The notes below the pieces were generated by a model that saw only the letters and a program-made list of their open reading frames with translations, did not search any database and was not told the DNA's origin. Positions 25,793 through 33,894 of a stretch of 64,000 nt of DNA are shown piece after piece. Positions within the stretch are counted from its first letter, which is position 1. Each line of letters opens with the position of its first letter. The position numbers and the translations under genes were made by a program. The stretch is from Halotia wernerae (GTDB lineage Bacteria; Cyanobacteriota; Cyanobacteriia; Cyanobacteriales; Nostocaceae): contig JAYGHB010000102.1 of assembly GCA_034931985.1 (NCBI GenBank), forward strand, positions 1 through 64,000. The letters are read 5' to 3'.

Positions 25793-27898
25793 TCACTGTT
25801 GATTAATAGGAGTTATGGGCTGCAATTGTGGAAACTCAGGCTGAGGTGGAGGCTCAGGATTGAGAAACTGTTGCCAAATCTTAATTTGATCTTGCGCCGC
25901 ACTGTAAGCAGAACTACCACGTGGAATCAACTTGGCAGTCTCAATGGCTTGAGAAAGATCAGAATCACCTTGAGATCGTGCTATACTTAATAGCTGCTGA
26001 CTCCACTGGTCAATGGCTACATTCACATCCAAGCGCAAAATACTATTATTTGATACTTTATCAGCCAGCCGTATCGCCTCAACCAAAGCTTGTGGTGTAC
26101 CAGCAAGTGCCGCTTCCCGCGCTTTTTTCCAATTTTCTCTGGCGCGGATTTGTCCTGACCAGTCGTCAACAGCTGCTTGTGCTTCACTAGAAAGCGATCG
26201 CCCTGACGATGCGATTGTTTGAGCTGCACTAATAGCAGCAGGCAAATTCCCACTCTGAGCCAGTTCTCTTGCCTGATCTAAGTATGGTTGATCTTGAATA
26301 CGCTCAACCTTAGCTGTCCAAGTGCGAATTCTTCTGCGTGCTTCTGGATACAACGCCCGACCCCGACCGATTTGACTAGCTTCAGCGATCGCAGCTTGCA
26401 AAGAATTGATATCCTCTATAAAACCAAGCTGGTCGGCACGTTCCAAGTAAGGTTGATCTTCGATTGTTTCTACTTGAGTACGCCAACGACTCGCTTCTTG
26501 CTTAGCCTCCGATGCACGGGGGTTATTAACAGGAATCATCTGGACTTCAGCGATCGCAGCTGTTAAATTGTTAACTGTTCCTTGGCTAGCCAATGTTCGC
26601 GCTCTTTCTAAACGAGCTACATCTTCAATTTCTAACTGCCAACGAGTAATTAATTGTTGTGCTTTGTCATAAACTGGTCTGGAAGGATCAATTTGTTGCG
26701 CTTGGGAAATTGCTGTTTCTAAACCAGCAACAGTACCTACCCATGCACTTCTTTGAGCATCAGCCAAAGCAATAAAGTCTTCAACTTCTGTTTGCAATTT
26801 AGTACTTTCGGGAATTTGTCTGGCAATATCAAGAGCTGTATCAGCATCCCGTGCATCCAACTTTGCTTGTGCTAAATCTAGCATCTTGCGCCCAAATCCC
26901 GGAATCAACTCCTGTGCTTTTTGATAAAGGTAACTGTCTGAACTGATCGACTCAGCTATTTTGACAGCTTCTAGGAGCTGATCTACTACTTTGCTATTTG
27001 CTAAATCTTCAGCTTTGGCTAACTTATCGCCATCTTCCCGCGTTGAGGTAATTAAGCGATTTAATTGATCATACTTAGTACTTGCCCAAAATTTATTATC
27101 TACACGTAGCAGTTTAGCTGACAACATAAATGCTGATTGCCAGCGCCTTTGCTTTAATTGTTCTTCTGCATCTTGGTAGATCCCTTCCGCTTTCGACCAA
27201 ATTGATTTCCATTGGGAAATTTGATCGTCTACTAATTTATACGCTGAGAGGTCTTCAGGTATTTTGCGTGCAGTAGCGATCGCTTCTTCTAAATTCCCCG
27301 CTTGAAAACTTTGATCGGCTAGGCGTAAAATATCTTTTGACCATTCCTCTAAGAAACGCTCAATTTCTCCGTGCAGGGGGTGATTTTGGGGCAGTTGTCT
27401 CACCATCGCGATCGCTCGCAGCAAGTCATCCACCTTCTGCTTAGATGCTGCTAACTGAGCGCAGTGTAACCGCACCGACGCACTAGCCAAAGGCCAAAAA
27501 ATTGATGGGCAGTTGGGAGCAGATGGTAGCTTAAACAGCATTGACATCGCCAAAAACCCTATACTACCGGGAATTAACGTTAACAATACTGACCACAATA
27601 CCCAGCTTTTCATCCAGCGTGGCAATCGCTGAAAATTTCTACTGGGTAAACTTGTATTTTCTGAGTTAGTATCTATAGTTAATCCTTCTCTTTGAGACGC
27701 TCCGCGTAGCTTGCTTCCCCGTAGGGGTACGGAATCTTTTTTGTGGCGCTGCTTCACTGACTTAGAGGTAGAACCAGTAGCCGGGATACCAAATGCTGAG
27801 GTTTCACCCAATTGTTGCTTTTCGGATGATTCTCCTATTTTATCTGGCTCTCTTCCTTTGCCTGAAGACCAACTGTCTGGAATATCTCGCTCTGTCAT
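25793..27898 (-). CDS. membrane-anchored helical repeat protein, unknown function
   Basis: A 701-residue protein: a polar N-terminal region (1-97), one transmembrane helix (about 98-122, LWSVLLTLIPGSIGFLAMSMLF), then a long helical repeat region. Units of roughly 60-75 residues recur with the pattern A...A..IP..S..Y..A...I..W...I, and end in a Pro-rich tail. The repeat style is TPR-like. Such proteins occur widely in Nostocales; a scaffold or envelope role is plausible but unproven. Residues 57-72 are encoded by an interspersed genomic repeat (separate entry). It is convergent with the aldo/keto reductase. Confidence 0.75.
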   Translation of the reverse strand: MTERDIPDSWSSGKGREPDKIGESSEKQQLGETSAFGIPATGSTSKSVKQRHKKDSVPLRGSKLRGASQREGLTIDTNSENTSLPSRNFQRLPRWMKSWVLWSVLLTLIPGSIGFLAMSMLFKLPSAPNCPSIFWPLASASVRLHCAQLAASKQKVDDLLRAIAMVRQLPQNHPLHGEIERFLEEWSKDILRLADQSFQAGNLEEAIATARKIPEDLSAYKLVDDQISQWKSIWSKAEGIYQDAEEQLKQRRWQSAFMLSAKLLRVDNKFWASTKYDQLNRLITSTREDGDKLAKAEDLANSKVVDQLLEAVKIAESISSDSYLYQKAQELIPGFGRKMLDLAQAKLDARDADTALDIARQIPESTKLQTEVEDFIALADAQRSAWVGTVAGLETAISQAQQIDPSRPVYDKAQQLITRWQLEIEDVARLERARTLASQGTVNNLTAAIAEVQMIPVNNPRASEAKQEASRWRTQVETIEDQPYLERADQLGFIEDINSLQAAIAEASQIGRGRALYPEARRRIRTWTAKVERIQDQPYLDQARELAQSGNLPAAISAAQTIASSGRSLSSEAQAAVDDWSGQIRARENWKKAREAALAGTPQALVEAIRLADKVSNNSILRLDVNVAIDQWSQQLLSIARSQGDSDLSQAIETAKLIPRGSSAYSAAQDQIKIWQQFLNPEPPPQPEFPQLQPITPINQQ
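27688..27732. repeat. interspersed Nostoc repeat inside a coding region
   Basis: TCTTTGAGACGCTCCGCGTA, then GCTTGCTTCCCCGTAGGGGT, is the same repeat family as at about 30763-30797. Here it lies in frame within the 701-residue protein and encodes VPLRGSKLRGASQREG in its disordered N-terminal region. Confidence 0.75.
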
Positions 27899-28053
27899 TT
27901 CTCACACCAAAAATATATTGAATAGTGATCTGTTTTAGGTCGATAATTCCATTGTTGCCATAGTAACTTTCCCATAATTAAAAAGCTACTTTTTTACTTA
28001 TCTTGCTCCACAGGTATCATAAGATTATGGAAAAATCAGTGCTGTTTTATACT

Positions 28054-28959
28054 TTATCCTGAAACAGAAGCTTCCGTTTGCAAATCGGCTATTAATTGAG
28101 CCAAATGATCGCTACTTGCTTGATAAACTTTGCCACAAAAGTCGCAAGTTGCCTCAGCGCCATCATCTTGAATAATCATGTCTTGCAATTCGGTTTCTCC
28201 CAGGATTTTTAATGCCCCTAAAACGCGATCAAAAGAACAGCCGCAGTGAAAGCGTAGCATTTGGCTTTCAGGAAAAATTGTCAGCCCCATGTCTCCCAGT
28301 AGATCATTGAGGATTTCCGTTAACGTCTTGCCAGCTTGCAATAACGGCGTAAACCCTGATAAAGCAGATACCCGTGATTCTAAAGTTGTTACCAAAGCTT
28401 CATCTCTAGCAGCCTTGGGCAGTACTTGCACCAATAAACCGCCGGCGGACGTAACTCCACCTGCTCCCACGAACACGCCTAAAACCAGTGCTGAAGGTGT
28501 TTGTTCGGAATTCATCAGGTAATGAGCCACATCGTCACCAATTTCACCAGAAACGAGTTCTACCGTACTAGAGTAAGGGTAGCCGTAACCGATATCCCGT
28601 ACTACGTACAAGTATCCGTCACCTACTGCACCACCAACATCCAGCTTACCTTTAGCATTGGGAGGCAATTCTATAGATGGGTTTCCTACATAGCCGCGTA
28701 CCGTCCCATCCAAGCCTGCATCTACCAATATACCACCTAAAAGCCCATCGCCCTTAACCCGGACATTAACCCTCGATCCAACACGCTTCATGCTAGAAGC
28801 CATCAATAAACCAGCTGCCATCGTCCGTCCCAGTGCTGCTGTTGCCACATAAGAGAGCTTGTGGCGCTGCCGTGCATCTTCTGTTAAGCGTGTGGTGATC
28901 ACACCCACTGCCCGAATTCCACCTTCGGCTGCTGTTGCACGAATTAACTGATCTGCCAT
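28054..28959 (-). CDS. hslO: redox-regulated chaperone Hsp33
   Basis: A 301-residue cytoplasmic holdase chaperone activated by oxidation. The C-terminal zinc centre has all four cysteines in CGC (residues HCGCSFDRV) and CDFCGKVY; oxidation releases zinc and unfolds the linker. The N-terminal domain starts MADQLIRATAAEGGIRAVGV, so ATG 28959 is preferred over the upstream in-frame start at 28983. GALKILGE follows the first cysteine pair as in other family members. It is monocistronic. Confidence 0.95.
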   Translation of the reverse strand: MADQLIRATAAEGGIRAVGVITTRLTEDARQRHKLSYVATAALGRTMAAGLLMASSMKRVGSRVNVRVKGDGLLGGILVDAGLDGTVRGYVGNPSIELPPNAKGKLDVGGAVGDGYLYVVRDIGYGYPYSSTVELVSGEIGDDVAHYLMNSEQTPSALVLGVFVGAGGVTSAGGLLVQVLPKAARDEALVTTLESRVSALSGFTPLLQAGKTLTEILNDLLGDMGLTIFPESQMLRFHCGCSFDRVLGALKILGETELQDMIIQDDGAEATCDFCGKVYQASSDHLAQLIADLQTEASVSG

Positions 28960-29056
28960 GAAAAACCTTACATTTCTTAACAAGTCTACTTTTTCTATTC
29001 TAAGTTCTCATTTGCTAGAAAAGTGGTCTGGCGATCGCTAGCACCGCTGCGCGGAA

Positions 29057-29091
29057 GTCAAAAGTCAAAAGTCAAAATGCAAAAGGCAAAA
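29057..29091. repeat. 7-bp tandem repeat (GTCAAAA)
   Basis: Three exact GTCAAAA heptamers (29057-29077) followed by TGCAAAA and GGCAAAA. This is a short tandemly repeated tract of the type common in this genome, in the divergent gap upstream of hslO. Confidence 0.85.
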
Positions 29092-29230
29092 TAATTGCAT
29101 TCCGGGCTTTTGCGCCATTTTGTAGAGGCAAAGCGGCTTCCCGAAGGGTATGGTAGGTTTATTTCCGCTGTGCTGTACTAGTGACTGTATTTGCAATACT
29201 AGAACTACACTGTTAAACAATACTAGAAAT

Positions 29231-29617
29231 ATGCTTGGTAATTTTCAACAAAGTCAACTGCGGATAGAAATCGAAGCATCAGCTGATGCCATTCATGACA
29301 GTCTGTTGCATCCACAGCAATTAGAAAAATGGCTCCTAGGGCAACGCTTTACTCCAGGAATGCCAGAAGAACTGCATCCAGGATTTAAGTTTACAACCTG
29401 GACTGGGCCAGTTCCGGTTCATCATCAAGTCGATGTGGCAAAACCCAACTGCCTACGCTTGCTACTCAGTGGAGGCATTGATGGTTTTAATGAATGGTAT
29501 TGGGGAGAAGGTTGGGTGCAATCTCGCCTCGAAGGAGTTTCAATTTTGCCTTTAAATTTAGGACAAAGTTTGAGTTTGTTGAGCTTGCGTCAGTTTCTGG
29601 CAACTAAAAGACACTGA
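29231..29617 (+). CDS. small SRPBCC-like protein
   Basis: A 128-residue protein. QLRIEIEASADAIHDSLLHPQQLEKWL and the following FTPGMPEELHPGFKFTTWTGP resemble START/SRPBCC-fold proteins, which bind hydrophobic ligands; typical members have this opening beta strand, helix and LEKWL-type motif. ATG 29231 is preferred; an upstream in-frame GTG/ATG at 29150 would translate repeat-derived sequence. Ligand and partner are unknown; it stands alone. Confidence 0.6.
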   Translation: MLGNFQQSQLRIEIEASADAIHDSLLHPQQLEKWLLGQRFTPGMPEELHPGFKFTTWTGPVPVHHQVDVAKPNCLRLLLSGGIDGFNEWYWGEGWVQSRLEGVSILPLNLGQSLSLLSLRQFLATKRH

Positions 29618-30128
29618 AAACATTTGAGAATCTTTTAATTAGAAAAGGTTTGAAACTATAAATCTAAATTCCTATCCCCCATAAAAGTCAGGTCTGTAAC
29701 TAAGCTTTATGAAACTGCTGATTCCAGAACTAACTCGCGCTTTCAAACGCATCTCGATGACCACTACTGAAGCTTTTAAGGAGTGACAAATAAAAAATAT
29801 CCAAAAGTTTATTGTGGTGCGGGTATCCTGTTGGCTAATCACCAAGGACGGGCAGGATGCCCATACCACAAAATGGGATAATTTTATTTCTTGAGAGTTA
29901 TTTACTAGTGCTGCTGGTCTTGGCTTGGCTGGAATAGAGATTGCTCGCGCTGCTAAGTTGAGACTATGCTGGTTGCCTATACAAGCCTTTTAGCAAAAAA
30001 CATAGTATTACTTCGTTAAATTTATATAATCTTTAATCCAGTAATTATACGGTTTTTCATATTATAATTACACAACGCTGTTAAAACTACTTTATATATT
30101 AACAAGCAGTTAGCATCAAAAAGTTTAT
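29618..30128. other. 511-base gap with fold-back repeat and possible gene fragment
   Basis: No full gene. It holds a fold-back repeat (29812-29871). At about 29908-30000 one plus frame reads SAAGLGLAGIEIARAAKLR, which looks like a fragment of a decayed coding sequence without start. AT-rich sequence with two TATAAT hexamers (30025, 30063) lies before the next gene, without a good -35 partner. Confidence 0.4.
29812..29871. repeat. fold-back repeat with TTGTGGT...ACCACAA ends
   Basis: The arms TTGTGGTGCGGGTATCCTG and CAGGATGCCCATACCACAA are inverted and nearly complementary. This is a dispersed non-coding palindromic element typical of Nostocaceae; any open frame across it is accidental. Confidence 0.75.
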
Positions 30129-30578
30129 ATGAAGCGAGAGATTATCACAAGGCGAGATATTGAAACTGCTCAACCATTTTTAGAAGACTCAGCAGATTCT
30201 AACAGTGCTAGAAATCTAATCCCGAAACAGGATGATTACCAGTCAAAATTACTTAAGTACATTCCTACAGAAGTTGTAGCGCTATATATAACACTTGATG
30301 GCATTGTCAAAGCAGCATTTAATCCGCAACTATCACAAGAATATTGGCTTTGGCTTTGGATTATTTTTGCCATGTTATTAATATCTACGCCGCTTTACCT
30401 TTGGCGCGTTACTAAGGTTAGAAAGAAAAAACAGCTAGTTATTTCAACTATCGCCCTTGTGGTTTGGGTATTCGCCTTAGGTGGAGCTTTTGTTGCTTTT
30501 AGATGGTATAAACCCTTCTACGGTGCAATCATTCTTCCACTATATACATTTTTCATACCTATCCTAGAAGCTGATTAG
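30129..30578 (+). CDS. three-helix membrane protein, unknown
   Basis: A 149-residue protein with a polar N-terminus (1-38), then KLLKYIPTEVVALYITLDGIV and three to four hydrophobic segments (about 44-62 amphipathic, 73-93, 105-126, 130-145). The IPTEVVALY motif before the membrane part recurs, as I recall, in small bacterial membrane proteins of unknown function. It lies upstream of a small-domain gene and a protease gene on the same strand, though separated by about 500 bases containing a promoter and terminator. Function unknown. Confidence 0.6.
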   Translation: MKREIITRRDIETAQPFLEDSADSNSARNLIPKQDDYQSKLLKYIPTEVVALYITLDGIVKAAFNPQLSQEYWLWLWIIFAMLLISTPLYLWRVTKVRKKKQLVISTIALVVWVFALGGAFVAFRWYKPFYGAIILPLYTFFIPILEAD

Positions 30579-30762
30579 TTAATCATACTAGTTTAGTGCT
30601 GACTAATTGCTAACTCTAAAGACAACAACATTTACACTGAACTTGGCAGCTATATTGAGTCAAGACTTACAAATGAGTAACGGAAAAACAAACCATAGAG
30701 GACGTAGGAAAAACTTTCAGGAGGAGACACTGCGCCCTTGCAGTTCCCTGACTTGTACTTCT

Positions 30763-30797
30763 TTTCTACGAGACGCTTGGCGTAGCTTGCTTCCCCT
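30763..30797. repeat. Nostoc-type interspersed repeat
   Basis: TCTACGAGACGCTTGGCGTA followed by GCTTGCTTCCCC matches the repeat found inside the gene at 27688-27732. It sits about 40 bases upstream of the consensus promoter described next. Confidence 0.75.
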
Positions 30798-30837
30798 TTG
30801 TTAGTTTTACCTCAATACAGTGCTTTTTTTGAGCAAG

Positions 30838-30866
30838 TTGACAATAAAAGATATTATGTATATAAT
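30838..30866 (+). promoter_or_regulatory. perfect sigma-70-type promoter TTGACA-N17-TATAAT
   Basis: TTGACA at 30838-30843 and TATAAT at 30861-30866 are separated by exactly 17 bases, the full bacterial consensus. Transcription would start near 30872-30875. There is no open reading frame before the strong terminator at 30918-30948, so the obvious product is a short non-coding RNA; read-through could supply the 31078 gene. Confidence 0.7.
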
Positions 30867-30872
30867 TGATTA

Positions 30873-30950
30873 GTTTACGGGTTTTATATAAAAAAACTAA
30901 TTTTTTACAAAAGTTAAGCTATTTTTGAGTAAAAATAGCTCTTTTTTCTT
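30873..30950 (+). ncRNA. candidate small RNA, about 75-80 nt
   Basis: It is bounded by a full-consensus promoter (30838-30866) and an intrinsic terminator (30918-30948). The predicted transcript begins with a possible small stem (TTAGTTT 30870-30876 with AAACTAA 30894-30900), a single-stranded U/A-rich middle, and the terminator hairpin. It resembles no RNA family I know. It could also be a transcription-attenuated leader for the 99-residue protein at 31078. Prediction only. Confidence 0.5.
30918..30948 (+). terminator. intrinsic terminator
   Basis: AGCTATTTTT (30918-30927) and AAAAATAGCT (30932-30941) form a perfect 10-bp stem with a GAGT loop, followed by C and six T. It is a textbook intrinsic terminator on the plus strand, 340 bases after the nearest upstream stop codon and 130 bases before the next start. 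Confidence 0.8.
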
Positions 30951-31077
30951 GTAGCATCTACTATTTAGTGAGTTTTATTTCTTTAAAAGATTTAGTCTGG
31001 TGCTACTAACTGCCTTAGTAGTTAATGTCCAGTTCAATGAGGGATAAAACAAAAAACAAATTGCAAGGGAGGAAGAA

Positions 31078-31377
31078 ATGAAAAGTATATTTGCTAGTTT
31101 TTTAAAAAAAATAGTTACAGGAGAACCTAAACTTTTGCAAACTGACCGTAAAGAGATCCTTGACAAAGCTATACATGCTAGTGAAACGGTATCTCATCTC
31201 TTAGAAGGAATAGAAGAAATTCAGGCAATAGGGGTATCTCGAAGTGACAATGGTTATTCAGTTAAGATTAACTTGACTTCTCCCTTGCCTACAGAAGTAG
31301 CTAGTAAGGTTCCTGAGAAACTTGAAGGCGTACCTATAGAAACGGAAGTTGTGGGACAAGTTTTTGTACTGACTTAG
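31078..31377 (+). CDS. 99-residue free-standing domain protein upstream of a protease
   Basis: A small soluble protein with an unusually strong ribosome-binding site (GGGAGGAAG at 31067-31075). The first half is helical and basic (SIFASFLKKIVTGEPKLL). The second half, AIGVSRSDNGYSVKINLTSPLP ending in GVPIETEVVGQVFVL, matches in style the domain placed before the catalytic part of the neighbouring protease (LGVHQREQQDYQIAIYV then FQVTGPVIPY). Inference: a stand-alone copy of the protease's N-terminal domain, perhaps an inhibitor, adaptor or substrate-recognition subunit. Not a named family to me. Confidence 0.65.
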   Translation: MKSIFASFLKKIVTGEPKLLQTDRKEILDKAIHASETVSHLLEGIEEIQAIGVSRSDNGYSVKINLTSPLPTEVASKVPEKLEGVPIETEVVGQVFVLT

Positions 31378-32018
31378 ATATGGCGCTATATCAACCTAGC
31401 GCTTCATTAATAAAAAACTATATTGAGAATTATACCTAATTATTTATACTTTGTAATAATCTTTTGTAAAATTTTTATGCCTCCAAGTATATCTTGCTGA
31501 GGCTATTTTTTTGCTTGTGTTATAGCGATTGCCAGGTAGGTTAGGACATAAACTGATCATACAACCCTGACACCATGAGACTTTCAAGTCTATCCCCCGT
31601 TCGCGTAGCGTCTCCCCTTGGGAGAAGTTGCTCCACTTGGTGAGGTAGCCCGGTCTTGTTGTTCCAACAAAGAGGGACTACCGAACCCGGAGGGGGAAAC
31701 CCCTTGGCGCTAGCCTCTCCCTTTGGGAGAAGACCGCACTTCTCTCCTGTCCCCTGCTATACTTCAATTTCTGTTTTGATTTGAGAAGTTTGGCATAAGA
31801 ATTTAAGGAATACCCTAAATAAATGAAAATATAAAGTATTTTTTTATACTCTTGTTAGAATGAATGAGTTGCTGTACTTATTACTTTTGGTTATTTATTT
31901 TGTTTGATTCATACTCAGTGTTAGTATGTAGTAAAATCATTGCTCTGTTTTGAGTAAGAATCAAAATTACAAAAATAGCTATTTAGTACCGCTTTGCTAT
32001 GTTTGGAGTATTGTCTAC
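31378..32018. other. gap with fold-back repeats before the protease gene
   Basis: No gene supported. It contains a composite of dispersed repeats at 31598-31740 (separate entry) and AT-rich sequence from 31800 that probably holds the protease promoter. No clear -35/-10 pair could be assigned. Confidence 0.5.
31598..31740. repeat. composite interspersed repeat with two TCTCCC/GGGAGA hairpins
   Basis: TTCGCGTAGCGTCTCCCC leads a tract with two small hairpins, TCTCCC-CTT-GGGAGA (31611-31625) and TCTCCC-TTT-GGGAGA (31716-31730), and a GGGGGAAACCCC palindrome. Related copies occur near 35768 and 47968. Non-coding dispersed repeat. Confidence 0.7.
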
Positions 32019-33137
32019 ATGGTAAGCAACTTAGAAGATCCCATCAGAATAGTACACTTTGAAGAAGCTGTAAAATTAAGAGATAAGGCTAACGAAATTT
32101 TATGGGACAGGTTACATGAGCCTCGTCCTTTTAGTCAATTAGCACCTACTTATGAAGGCAGACAGTTAAGATCTGTTCCAGTTTTAGGAGTTCATCAGCG
32201 GGAACAACAGGATTATCAAATTGCCATATATGTAGCAGAAGAGCGTGATCAAGAAATCATTGAGCCTATTTTTAAAGAAATACCTAAAGAAAAAATAGAT
32301 TTTCAAGTCACAGGCCCTGTAATTCCATATAGCAGTTCTTCGGTGTGTATTGGTGATGCAATATCTCATTTTAGTTGTACTGGCAAAGGAACATTAGGCT
32401 GTTTTGTCCGAAAGAGTGGTCATCCAGACTTATTCATCTTAAGCAATAATCATGTATTAGCAAATTTGAATAAAGGGCAGCGAGGAAAAGATTCCATTAT
32501 TCTTCGTAATCCTACTCATAAAGGTATTGATGGATTTAGACAGATTTTATGGACGAGGTTCTTATCGCTTTTTAAATTATTCCCTCTTCCTTATAGTGAG
32601 AATGCTACCAGTGAGGAAAAGAGGAATGTTGGTGTAAATAAAATTGCAGTTTTGACAGATTATATTGAACTTACAGAAGATGGTATTAATTTAGTTGATG
32701 CAGCTATTGCCAAAGTTAATAACCCCAATTTAGTCAGGTTAGACGAAATTAAAGGAGTAGGTAAACTAAAGGGTTATTACAACAAAGATAATATTAAAAA
32801 TATAAATCCCAATTTAAGATTTACTAAATTAGGGCAAAAAACTGGTCAAACCTGGGGAAAGCTGAGAACTTTTCCCACGAAATTTACTATGGGATATAGT
32901 GATGAATTAGTAAACTGTAAATTTGAAGATATTATTACATTTGAAGCTGCTGAAAATGACCGATTCGGCGCTCGTGGAGATAGCGGTTCGCTGATTGTAG
33001 ATGAAAATGGTTACGCTGTAGCTCTGCTTTTTGCTGGAACCGAAGGAGGAGGACGTAAAAATCTTGGAATTACCTATGCCATTCCAATTTATACAATTTT
33101 AGAGGAGCTAGATGTTGATCTAGTGCTGACACTTTGA
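32019..33137 (+). CDS. trypsin-like serine protease with N-terminal accessory domain (Nal1-like)
   Basis: A 372-residue chymotrypsin-fold protease candidate. The triad is visible: H145 in LSNNHVLAN, D227 in NLVDAAIAKV and S322 in GDSGSLIV. The context TLGCFV...LILSNNHVL and RGDSGSLI resembles the plant/bacterial Nal1-like group. Residues about 45-110 form a separate domain similar in style to the 99-residue protein encoded at 31078. ATG 32019 with GGAG 10 bases upstream is preferred; TTG 31950 is in frame upstream but adds an unlikely N-terminus. No signal peptide, so the enzyme is probably cytoplasmic. The target is unknown. Confidence 0.8.
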   Translation: MVSNLEDPIRIVHFEEAVKLRDKANEILWDRLHEPRPFSQLAPTYEGRQLRSVPVLGVHQREQQDYQIAIYVAEERDQEIIEPIFKEIPKEKIDFQVTGPVIPYSSSSVCIGDAISHFSCTGKGTLGCFVRKSGHPDLFILSNNHVLANLNKGQRGKDSIILRNPTHKGIDGFRQILWTRFLSLFKLFPLPYSENATSEEKRNVGVNKIAVLTDYIELTEDGINLVDAAIAKVNNPNLVRLDEIKGVGKLKGYYNKDNIKNINPNLRFTKLGQKTGQTWGKLRTFPTKFTMGYSDELVNCKFEDIITFEAAENDRFGARGDSGSLIVDENGYAVALLFAGTEGGGRKNLGITYAIPIYTILEELDVDLVLTL

Positions 33138-33142
33138 CATAC

Positions 33143-33172
33143 TCCCCAAAATTAAATTCGGGGGATTCTAGA
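33143..33172 (+). terminator. hairpin after the protease gene
   Basis: TCCCC (33143-33147) and GGGGA (33161-33165) close a loop with internal AATT/AATT pairing, followed by TTCTAG. It starts six bases after the stop codon and lies between convergent genes. The sequence also resembles the right end of IS200/IS605 elements, but no transposase or left end is present. Confidence 0.45.
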
Positions 33173-33247
33173 CTCAAAAAGTAATTACAGGCATAGCCCG
33201 TTTGACATCACCTAACCTAACAGTCGATGTCCCGACTATTCACTATT

Positions 33248-33673
33248 TTAATTGGGCTTGACTACCAATACCGAACAATTGGCTTCCTCCACAACTTGAC
33301 TACTCACCGAACCCTGAACAATTCGCTTCATCCCAGTTAAGCCGCGACTGCCAATAATCAGTAAGTCAGCTTGGTAAATATTGGCAAGGCGAATAATCTC
33401 GTCAGCGGGGTCGCCAGTTACCATTTCTAACTTGCTTTTAATTGATAACTTTTCCTGATAAGATTGCAGCAATTTTTCAATATGAAAATAAGAAAATGCT
33501 GGGGACTCTGGATGAGGGCGATCGGCGGGTAGTTCCATTTCTGACTCTGGTGTAGGAAAAATATGGCAGAGAATGACTTTGGTATTTTCTGACAACACCA
33601 AATCGTTAAAAGCTTGAATTACTTTTTCTGCAATTTCCGAACCGTCTAAAGCTACTAAAATACTTTTTAGCAC
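33248..33673 (-). CDS. universal stress protein (UspA family)
   Basis: A 141-residue cytoplasmic UspA-fold protein. It starts MLKSILVALDGSE and has the ATP-binding signature GSRGLTGMKRIVQGSVS near the C-terminus, placing it in the nucleotide-binding subgroup. The start is GTG 33673 with GGAGAC about seven bases upstream. It is separated by 221 bases from hisD on the same strand. General role in stress tolerance; specific trigger unknown. Confidence 0.9.
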   Translation of the reverse strand: MLKSILVALDGSEIAEKVIQAFNDLVLSENTKVILCHIFPTPESEMELPADRPHPESPAFSYFHIEKLLQSYQEKLSIKSKLEMVTGDPADEIIRLANIYQADLLIIGSRGLTGMKRIVQGSVSSQVVEEANCSVLVVKPN

Positions 33674-33894
33674 CGATCTTGTCTCCTAAAGAGTAGACCC
33701 CTGAATATTCAGTACCAACTAGTGAAGATTATTGACAGCTAAGCCAACAATTCCTCTAATAGGGACTTAGTTTTTATAGTTGAGGTTGCAACCGACAAAG
33801 GTTAGCTTCCTTGAGGCAACTGCCGCCCAGACCTTTAGTTTGACGTTACGAGTGACTTTTGCCAATAGTATAGGAAAAAATTAAGCATCCAAAA

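Noticed and set aside
29672..29869. 65-residue minus-strand open frame
   Set aside because: It runs through the TTGTGGT...ACCACAA fold-back repeat and has no protein-like pattern.
30607..30804. 65-residue plus-strand open frame
   Set aside because: Its C-terminal third is the CTACGAGACGCTTGGCGTAG repeat and there is no ribosome-binding site.
33138..33240. Possible IS200/IS605 right end
   Set aside because: The GGGGGATTCTAGACT stretch is suggestive, but there is no transposase, TnpB or left end, and a simple convergent terminator explains it.
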